NCBI GenBank assembly: GCA_034006575.1
Contig: JAVESN010000015.1
Location: 1-22,990, forward strand
Origin: Methanimicrococcus sp034006575
GTDB taxonomy: Archaea; Halobacteriota; Methanosarcinia; Methanosarcinales; Methanosarcinaceae
Direction of reading: 5' to 3'
DNA length: 22,990 bases
The translations under genes and the position numbers were made by a program. The notes under the pieces are model-generated. The model did no database searches. It was not told the origin of the DNA and saw only the letters and a list, made by a program, of their open reading frames with translations. The stretch's first letter is position 1. The number at the start of each line of letters is the position of its first letter. Of this stretch, positions 1 to 8,057 are shown in pieces.

Positions 1-386
1 GAGGATGGAACAATACGACGGGCGACGGAAAAATTTATTCCAAAGATATTATTAACGAAACGCCCGTAACGGAAGATACGATTTATCAAGTCGTTTTCAA
101 AGAAAAATCAGGCGGCGGAACAGGCAACGGAACGATTATCGATCCGTCCGAGTCGGAACGAAACCCGTCCGAAAACGGAGAAGACGGTTCCCAATCTTCA
201 GGGTCCGTATCCGGCGGCTCCCAATCGTCGGGATCCGCATCAAACGGTTCCCAATCGTCGGGGTCCGGATCGACGACCGACCCGTTGAAGCCGGGAATGG
301 CGGGAGCAGGCGGAACGACATTATTGTTCCCGCTCGCAATCGCATTCTTTTTGTTCTACGTAAAACGTGAAGGAGATTTGGATTAA
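1..386 (+). CDS. C-terminal part of a surface protein with InlB-type repeat, Ser/Gly linker and membrane anchor (5' end outside window)
   Basis: The frame is open from the window edge to TAA at 384-386, so this is the last roughly 127 codons of a longer gene. The first residues (GWNNTTGDGKIYSKD, then PVTEDTIYQVVF) match the end of a Listeria-Bacteroides/InlB B-repeat, which normally closes with a Gly-Trp-Asn motif and a final beta strand. Next comes a low-complexity Ser/Gly/Gln linker containing three 10-residue units that begin GSQSSGS, each coded by 30 bp (186-275). The end has a Pro-Gly segment, a hydrophobic stretch of about 18 residues (TTLLFPLAIAFFLFYV) and a short charged tail, KREGDLD. 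This layout fits an outward-facing adhesin-like protein held by a C-terminal membrane helix. I see no PGF-CTERM or other named archaeosortase signal. Ligand and full domain structure are unknown. Confidence 0.8.
   Translation, partial: GWNNTTGDGKIYSKDIINETPVTEDTIYQVVFKEKSGGGTGNGTIIDPSESERNPSENGEDGSQSSGSVSGGSQSSGSASNGSQSSGSGSTTDPLKPGMAGAGGTTLLFPLAIAFFLFYVKREGDLD
186..275 (+). repeat. Three 30-bp coding repeats (GSQSSGS units)
   Basis: Three consecutive 30-bp units start at 186, 216 and 246. Each encodes Gly-Ser-Gln-Ser-Ser-Gly-Ser plus three variable residues. The units differ at several bases, so this is a moderately old in-frame duplication in the linker of the surface protein. Confidence 0.75.
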
Positions 387-657
387 ATCGGAAACTTTGA
401 AAATATTTCCGTATTTTCAGAGTTTCTTTTTCTCTTTTTTTTTGTTTTTTTTGTTTTTTTTGTTTTTTCCTTTTCTTTTTTTTTCTTCTTTCTTTTTTCA
501 TATTTGAAAGAAAAAACAGTTTTTGCCGGTCGGGGCGGCGTATTTTCAAATTCTCGTTTCTTCTTTTTTTAAAAAATGAAACCGAACGGGTGAAGCAACC
601 TTTTTAACAATTAAAGCATTTGAGATATTAAATTCAAAACAGGTGTCACCTTTGGAA
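387..657 (+). terminator. T-rich termination region and upstream region of endA
   Basis: The strand downstream of the surface-protein stop is strongly T-rich from about 424 to 497. It includes a 9-bp unit (G followed by T's) at 444, 453 and 462. Archaeal RNA polymerase terminates at T-runs, so this is the likely 3' end of the preceding transcript. A second T-run with adjoining A-run lies near 562-576. The promoter of endA must lie in the AT-rich stretch up to about 630, but no single TATA box stands out. Confidence 0.5.
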
Positions 658-1740
658 ATGTACGTTAAAGGAAATTATATTGTCGGAAAAGAAGAGGCCG
701 TTTTGGCGCTTTACGAATCGGGCGGATTCGGCAGGGTGCGCGACGGACAATTGTATCTTCGATTTATGGAGGCGGCTTATCTTTTATCCCGCGGGAAAAT
801 CAGCGTTTTCAAAGAAAAGAAAGAATTTCTTTTTGAAGAATTTATAAAATACGCGGCGCAGCAGGAAGACTTTTTTGAATTGAAATATATCGTTTATAAA
901 GACCTCAAAGAGCGCGGATATTACGTCCAATCTTCCGCGACGGATTTTCGAGTTTACCCGCGCGGCGGAAAACCGGGAAAAACGTCTGCGAAAAGTTATG
1001 TCTTCGTCCGATCCGAAAGAGTGCCGCTGCCGTTTTTAGAACTTTTGTCTTTGATTAACGAGGCGCAAAACGTCCGAAAACAATTCATTTTAGCCGTTGT
1101 CGACGAAGAAAGCGACATCACTTATTACGAAGTCAAGCGCGCGGATTCCGTCAAATCTTTTGAAGGAGATATGGAATTTTCCATTCCTCAAAAAGCGAGA
1201 GGGGCGGGGAAAAACAAAAGAATGGCAAAAGCCGTTTTATTTAAAGAGCGCGTCATATTGGAAGACAAAGAAAAGGCGAACGCGCTTTACGCCGAAGCCT
1301 TTTTCGGAAAAATGATGGACGAGGATCGATTGTTATTGTCTTTGCCCGAAGCCTTGTATCTGGCGGAAAATCAAGTTTTCGAGCTTTACGACATGGACGG
1401 AAAAAAATTAAGCGACAATGAATTTATTGAAAAAGCCGTTTTGATTGATGCCGAATTCTTTAAAAAATACACGATTTACAAAGAGCTCAAAGAAAAGAAT
1501 TTCGTTCCCAAAACCGGTTTTAAATTCGGAACGCATTTTCGTGTTTATCAAAAAGTGGAAAACGGAAAGATTCCGCACTCCGAATTTCTGATTCACGTCC
1601 TTTTGCCGGAACATGAATTTAAATTGCCGGCGACATCGGGCTCCGTTCGCCTGGCAAACAGTGTTCGAAAAAGAATGATTTACGCAGCGGACCTCGGGGA
1701 CAAACGGGAATACATCGAACTTGAAAGAATTAAAATGTAA
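658..1740 (+). CDS. endA: tRNA-splicing endonuclease, homodimeric (alpha2) two-repeat type
   Basis: The enzyme cuts introns out of precursor tRNAs and archaeal rRNA at bulge-helix-bulge motifs. The 360-residue product has two tandem endonuclease-like halves, as in the alpha2 family. The C-terminal half carries the catalytic triad: Tyr297 (in FGTHFRVY), His307 (in PHSEFLIHV) and Lys338 (in NSVRKRM). The spacing of 10 and 31 residues is the same as in the classic Tyr-His-Lys triad of the family. The N-terminal half repeats the fold (TDFRVYPRGG) but lacks a complete triad, as expected of the structural pseudo-repeat. I chose ATG 658 over the in-frame GTG 643 because family members start just before the Val/Leu-Lys-Gly segment and because AGGTG at 641-645 can then act as ribosome binding site. 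A DUF2209 gene follows after 22 bases, so co-transcription is likely. Confidence 0.93.
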   Translation: MYVKGNYIVGKEEAVLALYESGGFGRVRDGQLYLRFMEAAYLLSRGKISVFKEKKEFLFEEFIKYAAQQEDFFELKYIVYKDLKERGYYVQSSATDFRVYPRGGKPGKTSAKSYVFVRSERVPLPFLELLSLINEAQNVRKQFILAVVDEESDITYYEVKRADSVKSFEGDMEFSIPQKARGAGKNKRMAKAVLFKERVILEDKEKANALYAEAFFGKMMDEDRLLLSLPEALYLAENQVFELYDMDGKKLSDNEFIEKAVLIDAEFFKKYTIYKELKEKNFVPKTGFKFGTHFRVYQKVENGKIPHSEFLIHVLLPEHEFKLPATSGSVRLANSVRKRMIYAADLGDKREYIELERIKM

Positions 1741-1762
1741 AAAGGAAGGGATATCCAACTTC

Positions 1763-2173
1763 ATGTTTACAATCATCGCAGTCGACATTTCCGGCAGACA
1801 CCGAATTCACGCCGGATATTTTATGGTTTGCGCGGCGGTTTCAATCGAAGTGACGCCGACATCGATTGAAAAAGTCAATGAAATCAACACAGCCGCTTTT
1901 TTATTCAGCGCCGCGCCGGAACTGACGGATATCGTCAAAATTATAGAAAGCACCGCTGAAAAAATTAAAGCGAAAGGACCGATTATTATCGAGCGCGGGG
2001 ATTTGTTTAATACGGACGAGCCTTTGGCGAAATCTTTGTTTACACGAGAAATGCGCTATCAAGAGTCCATCGGGGAAAGAAAAGCCATTGAAGTCGCGCA
2101 TCACGTTTCTCTTTCTTCAAGGAATCTTTTGCTCAAAGAAAACGGAATGGACGTTCGCGTTTTTGAAGAGTGA
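1763..2173 (+). CDS. DUF2209-type conserved archaeal protein
   Basis: This is a 136-residue protein. The N-terminus MFTIIAVDISGRHRIHAGYF followed by an Ala/Val-rich strand recalls the uncharacterised archaeal DUF2209 family found in Methanosarcinales. The assignment is from memory of that motif. The opening (hydrophobic strand, Asp, Ser-Gly, a second strand) resembles the first hairpin of RNase H-like folds, and a nuclease-like or nucleic-acid role is only an inference. The start at ATG 1763 follows GGAAGGG (1744-1750). An upstream in-frame ATG at 1721 would overlap endA and is less likely. The gene lies between endA and hflX, in a small RNA/ribosome-related group. No signal peptide or membrane segment is present. 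Confidence 0.72.
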   Translation: MFTIIAVDISGRHRIHAGYFMVCAAVSIEVTPTSIEKVNEINTAAFLFSAAPELTDIVKIIESTAEKIKAKGPIIIERGDLFNTDEPLAKSLFTREMRYQESIGERKAIEVAHHVSLSSRNLLLKENGMDVRVFEE

Positions 2174-2264
2174 ATACGAAAAAACAACAACGACAAAAGA
2201 CCAAAACGAAAAAACAAGAGGGATAAACGATTATAATGAAGATAAAATCGATTGGAGAGAGGGA

Positions 2265-3560
2265 ATGAATCCGTATCAAGAAGCCGGCGGGGAGTCCAAA
2301 CGAAACGTGATATTGGTGATGAGAACAAATCCGGATTCGGACTCGGACGACAATCAAAGAAAGCTCCAAGAGTTCAAAGAATTGACAAGAGCGCTCAATG
2401 ACAAAGTGGTTGACGTCATCGTCCAAGAGCGTTACCCCGATCGAAAATACAATGTCGGAAGCGGAAAAGCAAAGGAGATTGCCATTGCCGCGCGTGATTT
2501 AAAAGCGAATCGGATTATCTATTACGATCCGCTTTCCACGTCTCAAATTTATAATATTTCAAAACTCTGCAATGAGGCGGGCGCAAGTTGCCGTGTGATG
2601 GATCGGTTTCAGCTGATCTTAGACATTTTTGCCGAGCGCGCGACAACGCATCGGTCCAAACTTCAAGTGGAGCTGGCGCGTTTGCGTTACGAGCTTCCGA
2701 ACGCGAAAATGTTGATTTCGCTTTCCAAAAAAGAGGAGCGCGCCGGTTGGGGGGGGTTGGGCGATTATGAAGATTCGTATGAGCAAGATATTAAAAAGCG
2801 AATCGCTCGAATCAATGCGGAATTGAAAAAAGCGGATTTGGAAGAGGAAGCGCGCCGTATTTATCGTCACAAAAACGGGTTTTTCGTGGTTTCGCTTGCC
2901 GGATATACGAACGCCGGAAAAAGCACGCTTTTTAACGCGCTTTCGGGAGAGCAAACCAAATCTCTGGATATGTTTTTTACGACATTGATTCCCAAAACCC
3001 GAGCGTTGAGGATTGGGAAAAGAAAGCTTCTTTTAACGGATACGGTCGGTTTTATTGAAGATTTGCCTCACTTTTTGGTGGACGCGTTTCGCTCGACTTT
3101 GGAAGGCATTTATTTTTCGGACATGATTTTATTGGTGATTGATTTCAGCGAACCCGTTGAGCATATTCGAAAAAAGCTGGCGATTTGTCATGAAACGTTG
3201 TGGGAAAAAAGCACGTCCAACATCATTACGGTTTTAAACAAATCCGAAACGATGAAACTTTCGGAAAGGAAAAGTAAGTTACGAGAATTGTCCCATTTGA
3301 TTTACAATCCGATATTCATCTCCGCAAAAACGGGAATGGGAATCCCCGATTTAAAAGAAGAAATCAACGCGAATCTTCCGTTGTTAATCACCCAAACCAT
3401 CTCATTGCCCAACAACGAAAAAGGAGCGGCCGCTTTGTCTTGGTTTTATGATAACGGCCTCGTTGATGAAATCTTATACGGAAATTACATGACTTTTGAA
3501 TTCAGCGCGACCGAGGATGTTATGGCGAAAACGGACGAGATGGTCGCAAGGGTGAATTGA
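2265..3560 (+). CDS. hflX: Ribosome-associated GTPase HflX
   Basis: HflX is a GTPase that binds the large ribosomal subunit or 70S ribosomes and is linked to rescue or splitting of ribosomes under stress. The product is 431 residues. It has the HflX N-terminal domain (about 10-110, with NVGSGKAKEIA), a coiled-coil linker (about 120-205, with KLQVELARLRYELP) and a Ras-like G domain. G-motifs are visible: G1 GYTNAGKST (213-221), G3 DTVGF (259-263), G4 NKSE (325-328) and G5 SAKTG. The frame extends upstream to 2088, but that would overlap the DUF2209 gene. ATG 2265 has GGAG at 2254-2257 with a 7-base spacer and gives the usual archaeal length. The 91-bp gap before it is A-rich and suggests the same transcript as endA. 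Confidence 0.93.
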   Translation: MNPYQEAGGESKRNVILVMRTNPDSDSDDNQRKLQEFKELTRALNDKVVDVIVQERYPDRKYNVGSGKAKEIAIAARDLKANRIIYYDPLSTSQIYNISKLCNEAGASCRVMDRFQLILDIFAERATTHRSKLQVELARLRYELPNAKMLISLSKKEERAGWGGLGDYEDSYEQDIKKRIARINAELKKADLEEEARRIYRHKNGFFVVSLAGYTNAGKSTLFNALSGEQTKSLDMFFTTLIPKTRALRIGKRKLLLTDTVGFIEDLPHFLVDAFRSTLEGIYFSDMILLVIDFSEPVEHIRKKLAICHETLWEKSTSNIITVLNKSETMKLSERKSKLRELSHLIYNPIFISAKTGMGIPDLKEEINANLPLLITQTISLPNNEKGAAALSWFYDNGLVDEILYGNYMTFEFSATEDVMAKTDEMVARVN

Positions 3561-3602
3561 AGAACGAATTATACCTTTTTGTTTTTGTTAAAAAAGTTCT
3601 TG

Positions 3603-3645
3603 GAAAAACGGTTATTGAAAAACGGTTATTGAAAAAGGGGATATT
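3603..3645. repeat. 14-bp tandem repeat after hflX
   Basis: A 14-bp unit, GAAAAACGGTTATT, occurs twice exactly (3603-3616 and 3617-3630). A diverged third copy follows at 3631-3645. The array begins 42 bases after the hflX stop codon. Confidence 0.8.
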
Positions 3646-3692
3646 GAAAAAAAAGAAAACTTATTTCACTTCACTTTTTAATCTTCGCTTCT

Positions 3693-3700
3693 TTTATATA
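3693..3700 (+). promoter_or_regulatory. TATA box of the Lrp-aminotransferase operon
   Basis: TTTATATA at 3693-3700 matches the archaeal TATA consensus. Initiation would fall near 3724, leaving a leader of about 80 bases before the regulator's ATG. AAGGAG at 3791-3796 is the ribosome binding site. Confidence 0.65.
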
Positions 3701-3805
3701 CATTGATTCATTTTAATTTAAAGAAAAAGCAGTATCGTCTCTCAACATTACGGGTTGACAGATTCATTATTGCCAAAAACTCTCAAAGAAAAGGAGTTAT
3801 AAGAA

Positions 3806-4300
3806 ATGGATAAACAAACACAAGACGTTCTTGAAATTCTGGAACAAAATGCGAAAGCAACTCCCGAAGAAATTTCAGAACTCACCAGAATTCCGCCGGC
3901 TGAAGTTTTAGAAATGATTCGGACACTGGAAGCGGCGGGCGTAATTCGAAGTTATAAAACAATCATTGATTGGGATTTGGTTGAGAATCCGTACGTTTAC
4001 GCGTTTGTCCAGTTAAAAGTCTCGCTCGAGCGCGGTCACGGGTATCAGAAAATCGCGGACCGCATTTGCAAATTCACGGAAGTTCGATCTCTTCGATTGC
4101 TGTCCGGGGAAGATTACGATTTGGAATTCATCATTAAAGGAAAAACAATGAAAGACGTCGCGTTTTTTGTTGCGGACAAAATCGCGACCCTCCCTCAAGT
4201 GCAAAACACATCGACGCATTTTATATTGAAAACGTATAAAGAAGACGGCGTCATCATGGAAGAAAGAGAAGAATACAAAAGATTGCCGGTTTCTCCGTGA
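3806..4300 (+). CDS. Lrp/AsnC-family transcriptional regulator
   Basis: This is a 164-residue feast/famine regulator. Residues about 5-50 form a winged helix-turn-helix (TPEEISELTRIPPAEVLEMI, then LEAAGVIRSY). Residues about 65-145 form the RAM/AsnC effector-binding and oligomerisation domain (YVYAFVQLKV, LLSGEDYDLEFIIKG, THFILKTYK). Such proteins bind DNA as dimers or octamers and usually sense amino acids. The aminotransferase gene follows after 10 bases with the ribosome binding site (GAGGGA) at the junction, so the two are almost certainly co-transcribed. The regulator probably responds to an amino acid related to its neighbour's substrate and may control its own operon. The exact effector cannot be read from the sequence. 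Confidence 0.93.
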   Translation: MDKQTQDVLEILEQNAKATPEEISELTRIPPAEVLEMIRTLEAAGVIRSYKTIIDWDLVENPYVYAFVQLKVSLERGHGYQKIADRICKFTEVRSLRLLSGEDYDLEFIIKGKTMKDVAFFVADKIATLPQVQNTSTHFILKTYKEDGVIMEEREEYKRLPVSP

Positions 4301-4310
4301 GGGACAGCCT

Positions 4311-5528
4311 ATGACACAAATACCGAAATCAACTCCCCGAAAAGTCGATCAAAATACCAACGGATTGGACTATTCCAAATACATCACGCATAAAATGAAA
4401 ACCATACCCGCCTCCGGAATTCGAAAATATTTCGATATTGCCGCGGGCATCGAAGATGTCATTTCACTCGGCGTCGGCGAACCGGACTTCGTTACCCCCT
4501 GGCACATTCGAGAAATGTGCATTCATTCTTTGGAAAACGGTGACACCGGATACACTTCCAATTACGGTCTTTTAGAATTGCGCGAAGAGATTTCAAAGCG
4601 ATACAAAAGAGATTACCGGCTTGATTACGACCCTCAAAAAGAAATCTTAGTCACAACCGGCGTCAGCGAAGCATTGGACATTTCCATTCGCAGCATTACA
4701 AACCCGGGCGATGAAATCATCGTTGTCCAACCGACTTATGTGGCCTACATTCCGGAAATTATCCTCAGCGGCGGGACTCCCGTCATTGTTAAAACCTGCG
4801 TTGAAAATGAGTTTAAAGTCACGCCGGAAGAATTGGAATCAAAAATAACGCCCAAAACCAAAGCGGTTGTCCTCAATTATCCGCACAATCCGACCGGTGC
4901 CGTCATGACGCGCGCCGATTACGAGAAAATTGCGCCGATTATTGAAAAGCACGATTTGATCGTCATTTCCGACGAGGTTTATGAATGTATGACTTATGAC
5001 GGGGCTCACACACCGTTTTCAGACATCGACGGCATGAAGGAGAGAACCATTCTCTTAAACGGTTTTTCAAAATCATATGCGATGACCGGACTTCGCCTCG
5101 GCTACATTTTAGCGCCGTCCGAATTGATTTCGGCCATGATGATGATTCATCAATATTGTATGCTCAGCGCACCGATTACCGCACAAATCGGCGGCATTGA
5201 AGCGCTTAAAAACGGCGAGGACGAGATGAAATCCATGATAAGGGAATTCAACCGCCGCCGCGTTTTAATCGTTGACGGGTTCAACCGTTTGGGACTCGAT
5301 TGTTTTGAACCCAAGGGCGCGTTTTACACGTTCCCGTCCATCAAATCCACCGGCTTAACCGCCGAAGAATTCGCGGACAAATTCTTTTCCGACCAACACG
5401 TCATTACAATCCCGGGAACCATTTTCGGTGAAAGCGGGGCGGGGCATTTAAGATGCGCCTACGCCACCTCCAAAGAGGATATTAAAAACGCGTTGGACCG
5501 TTTTGAAGAATTTTTGAAAAAGTTATAA
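4311..5528 (+). CDS. Class I/II pyridoxal-phosphate aminotransferase
   Basis: This is a 405-residue fold-type I aminotransferase of the aspartate/aromatic group. It transfers amino groups between an amino acid and a 2-oxo acid. Visible motifs are GVGEPDF near the N-terminus (substrate loop), Asn193 in HNPTG, Asp221 and Tyr224 in SDEVYE (cofactor ring contacts), the Schiff-base Lys254 in GFSKSYAMTG, and an Arg in GHLRCAYA, likely the substrate carboxylate-binding residue. Archaeal relatives are annotated as aspartate aminotransferases or broad-specificity transaminases. Pairing with an Lrp regulator supports a role in amino-acid synthesis or balance. The exact substrate is undecided. The Met at residue 29 is a possible alternative start, but the upstream segment contains the usual family N-terminus (YSKYITHKMKTIP), so the longer form is preferred. 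Confidence 0.92.
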   Translation: MTQIPKSTPRKVDQNTNGLDYSKYITHKMKTIPASGIRKYFDIAAGIEDVISLGVGEPDFVTPWHIREMCIHSLENGDTGYTSNYGLLELREEISKRYKRDYRLDYDPQKEILVTTGVSEALDISIRSITNPGDEIIVVQPTYVAYIPEIILSGGTPVIVKTCVENEFKVTPEELESKITPKTKAVVLNYPHNPTGAVMTRADYEKIAPIIEKHDLIVISDEVYECMTYDGAHTPFSDIDGMKERTILLNGFSKSYAMTGLRLGYILAPSELISAMMMIHQYCMLSAPITAQIGGIEALKNGEDEMKSMIREFNRRRVLIVDGFNRLGLDCFEPKGAFYTFPSIKSTGLTAEEFADKFFSDQHVITIPGTIFGESGAGHLRCAYATSKEDIKNALDRFEEFLKKL

Positions 5529-5621
5529 AAAATAAAGCATAAAGAGGAAACAAAGTCCCGGCTTTGTTTTTCAATTTATGTTTTGTAAAAATGAAACACA
5601 ACGTTTTTTCTTATTTTTTAA

Positions 5622-5659
5622 TATTTTTCAATCGGAATCTTCAACCCGATTGAAAAATA
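5622..5659. repeat. Perfect 14-bp inverted repeat with 10-base loop
   Basis: The left arm 5622-5635 (TATTTTTCAATCGG) is the exact reverse complement of the right arm 5646-5659, around a 10-base loop. It is not followed by a T-run on the plus strand, so it is not an obvious plus-strand terminator. It could form an RNA hairpin or serve as a binding site for a dimeric protein upstream of the symporter. Confidence 0.8.
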
Positions 5660-5840
5660 AAAGCATCGTGTCGTTTGCGGTAAAACCAAGGCGCGCCAAA
5701 CAATAAAAACACTCGTTTCTTTTTAAAAATTTAATACGAAAAACGAAATGTTATTTTTTTGATATTTTATATTCTTATAAGTCCCCAAAACACAACATGG
5801 AGAATTTAATAAATTAATATTATAATAATAATTCAAACGC

Positions 5841-5850
5841 AATATTTAAA
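5841..5850 (+). promoter_or_regulatory. Possible TATA box for a leaderless symporter mRNA
   Basis: AATATTTAAA ends 27 bases before the A of ATG 5878. No purine-rich ribosome binding site precedes that ATG. The spacing suggests transcription starting at or very near the start codon, a common archaeal arrangement. Confidence 0.4.
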
Positions 5851-5877
5851 ACTTTAATTTGTCTTTACGTTTTTTAT

Positions 5878-7524
5878 ATGGAAATCGGCATAGAAATTAT
5901 CGTGATTGCGGCATACCTTCTTTTGATGCTTATTATCGGTGTCGTCACTCAAAAAATCGGATCTTCTTCTTCAAAAGAGTATTTGGTCGCCAACAGGAAT
6001 ATGGGCGCGCTTTTAATCGGGGGAACGCTTTTTGCAACGTTTTGGGGCGGCGGAACCGTCATGGGCGGTGCGGGCGCTGCTTTGAACTCGTATAATTTGG
6101 GAACGGTGGCGGACCCTTGGGCTTCCGGAATTACGCTTCTCATTTTGGCTTTTTTTATGGTTCCGCTTTTATTGAAAATGAAAATCGGAACGTTGGGAGA
6201 AATGTATCGCATTCGATTCGGCAAGCGCGGCGCTTATGTCGCGTCTCTTCTTTCCGTTCCGACGCTGATTGCTTGGACGGCGGTTCAAATGGTGGCGATT
6301 GGCAAAATGTTGAATCTGTTCATCGGCGTTGAGCCGTGGATCAGTATGCTTTTGGCCGGCGGCATTGTAATTATTTATACTTATATGGGCGGAATGTTGG
6401 CGGTTATTTGGACGGACAATATTCAAGCGGCCATTATTATTTTGGGTTTGTTCGCGTTGATTCCTTCGGCCGTTTGTTATATTGCCGCCGGGGGGAGCAT
6501 GGATTTCGCGTTGAACTTGGATAATTTGATTTCGGGAATGGGGATTATAAAAGAAAATACGCCGAACGATTTCTGGACGCTTTTTCCGTCCGCCGATTCG
6601 ACTCATCCGAGCGGAATCACTCGGACATTAAAAGGATTTTTAATTTGGGCGGCGGCTTGGTGCGGGATGGGTTTGGGCAGTTTGGCTTCATTGGACATCA
6701 CCCAGCGCGTTTTAACCGCTAAAAATGAAAAAGCGGCGAAAAACGGACTTTTTGCCGGCGCCGGACTTTATTGGGTCGCGGGGTTGGGTCCGATTTTCAT
6801 CGGTCTTTTGGGAATTGTCATGTTGAAGCTCGGATTATTTTCGGGAGCGGAAGTTTCAACTCTTGCGAACGATTCCGAAGTTATCGTTCCGATGTTGGCT
6901 CAAAAATTACTCAGTCCGCTTCCTATGGCGATTTTTATCGGCTCTTTGATGGCGGCTGTCATGTCGACTTCAAGCTCGACTATTTTTGCGTCGGCCGCCG
7001 TTATTTCAACGGTTTTAATTCCGGGAACGATTGGGGAGCGGCAATCCCAAGAGAACGATAAAAAAGCCATTCAAATGACAAAGCGGCTGGTTGTTCTCAT
7101 CGGTCTTTTTTGTATCGGTATCAGTTTGCTTGCTGTCAGTTTATATGATTTAATGATTTTCGGTTTTACGCTTTTGTTCGCCTGTTTGTTTTGGGCGGTG
7201 GTTTGCGGTTTGTTTTGGAAAAAAGCCAATATTCCGGGCGGGATTGCTTCTATGTTGACGGGCATTACGTTTTCGATTCTCGGATGTGTTTATTTGTCCG
7301 TTCAATCCGGAGTCCTGACCATTGTCCCGGCCGAGCCGGAATGGGATATTTATTTCACGTTTGTCCCGTGGCTTTTTTCAGGGATTGCTATGTTTGCGGT
7401 TTCTTTGCTCACTCAGAAAAAATACCCGCCGCTTCCCTTAACGGATACAAACGGCGTTATTTTAAAATGGCCCGAGCTTGAAAAAACAATCGCAAAAGAG
7501 AATGAAAAGACGGAAGAGATTTAA
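5878..7524 (+). CDS. Sodium:solute symporter (SSS) family transporter
   Basis: This is a 548-residue integral membrane protein with about 12-13 predicted helices. The N-terminus (IEIIVIAAYLLLMLIIGVVT) followed by KEYLVANRNMGALLIGGT is the typical SSS start, in which helix 1 leads to a Tyr/Phe-Leu-Ala-x-Arg segment. Other SSS-like signatures are GTLGEMYRIRFGKRGAY, YTYMGGMLAVIWTDNIQA and MSTSSSTIFASAAVIS. The last is the conserved helix region whose Ser/Thr residues bind sodium in the family. Proteins of this type use the sodium gradient to import small solutes such as proline, pantothenate, sugars or short organic acids. The substrate cannot be assigned. The gene stands alone, with a repeat-filled spacer downstream. 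The start matches the family N-terminus although no ribosome binding site is seen. Confidence 0.92.
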   Translation: MEIGIEIIVIAAYLLLMLIIGVVTQKIGSSSSKEYLVANRNMGALLIGGTLFATFWGGGTVMGGAGAALNSYNLGTVADPWASGITLLILAFFMVPLLLKMKIGTLGEMYRIRFGKRGAYVASLLSVPTLIAWTAVQMVAIGKMLNLFIGVEPWISMLLAGGIVIIYTYMGGMLAVIWTDNIQAAIIILGLFALIPSAVCYIAAGGSMDFALNLDNLISGMGIIKENTPNDFWTLFPSADSTHPSGITRTLKGFLIWAAAWCGMGLGSLASLDITQRVLTAKNEKAAKNGLFAGAGLYWVAGLGPIFIGLLGIVMLKLGLFSGAEVSTLANDSEVIVPMLAQKLLSPLPMAIFIGSLMAAVMSTSSSTIFASAAVISTVLIPGTIGERQSQENDKKAIQMTKRLVVLIGLFCIGISLLAVSLYDLMIFGFTLLFACLFWAVVCGLFWKKANIPGGIASMLTGITFSILGCVYLSVQSGVLTIVPAEPEWDIYFTFVPWLFSGIAMFAVSLLTQKKYPPLPLTDTNGVILKWPELEKTIAKENEKTEEI

Positions 7525-7660
7525 TTTTTTCATTTTCCTTTTTCTCTCCTTCATGTTTTCTTTTTCTTTTTTTGTTTTTCAATCGGCTTCGTGTTTTTAT
7601 TTTTAACTGTTTTGTGTTTTTATTTTTAGTCGGTTCTGTGTTTTTTTATTTTTGTTTTTA

Positions 7661-8057
7661 ATCGGTTTTTGTTTTTTCATTTTTATTTTTTATCGGTTTT
7701 TGTTTTTTCATTTTATTTTTTATCGGTTTTTGTTTTTTCATTTTATTTTTAATCAGTTTTTGTTTTTTCATTTTATTTTTAATCGGTTTTTGTTTTTTCA
7801 TTTTATTTTTAATCAGTTTTTGTTTTTTCATTTTATTTTTAATCGGTTTTTGTTTTTTCATTTTATTTTTAATCGGTTTTTGTTTTTTCATTTTATTTTT
7901 AATCGGTTTTTGTTTTTTCATTTTATTTTTAATCGGTTTTTGTTTTTTCATTTTATTTTTAATCAGTTTTTGTTTTTTCATTTTATTTTTAATCGGTTTT
8001 TGTTTTTTCATTTTGTTTTTAATCGGTTTTTGTTTTTTATTTTTATTTTTATTTTTA
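7661..8057. repeat. 30-bp minisatellite, 13 copies
   Basis: A 30-bp unit (ATCRGTTTTTGTTTTTTCAT plus ten T/A bases) begins at 7661. It then recurs at 7692 and every 30 bases to 8022, with a partial copy at 8058. Units are nearly identical. The only common variant is ATCAG in place of ATCGG, at 7752, 7812 and 7962. Because 30 is a multiple of three, both strands stay open: the plus strand would read NRFLFFHFIF repeats and the minus strand KKQKPIKNKM repeats. There are no unique spacers, so it is not a CRISPR array. Confidence 0.95.

Larger units (their letters stand above)
5529..5877. other. Intergenic region with terminator, long inverted repeat and promoters of the symporter gene
   Basis: No gene is seen. 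A small hairpin (CAAAG 5551-5555 with CTTTG 5562-5566, then TTTTT) can end the aminotransferase transcript. A perfect 14-bp inverted repeat follows at 5622-5659. An 8-bp palindrome, GGCGCGCC, lies at 5690-5697 in otherwise AT-rich DNA. Two TATA-like sites occur: TTTATATT at 5766-5773 and AATATTTAAA at 5841-5850. Confidence 0.6.

Noticed and set aside
136..549. Minus-strand lysine/arginine-rich ORF
   Set aside because: It arises from T-rich terminator sequence and from the Ser/Gly linker read backwards; no start signals.
2088..2264. N-terminal extension of HflX by 59 residues
   Set aside because: It overlaps the DUF2209 gene, is low-complexity, and ATG 2265 has a good ribosome binding site and gives the family length.
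5797..5817. Six-codon leader peptide (MENLIN) before the symporter
   Set aside because: It has no ribosome binding site or codon bias of a control peptide, and such short frames are common by chance in AT-rich DNA.
7661..8057. Regular 30-bp repeats as a CRISPR array
   Set aside because: Units are contiguous with no unique spacers and are low-complexity; no cas genes are nearby.
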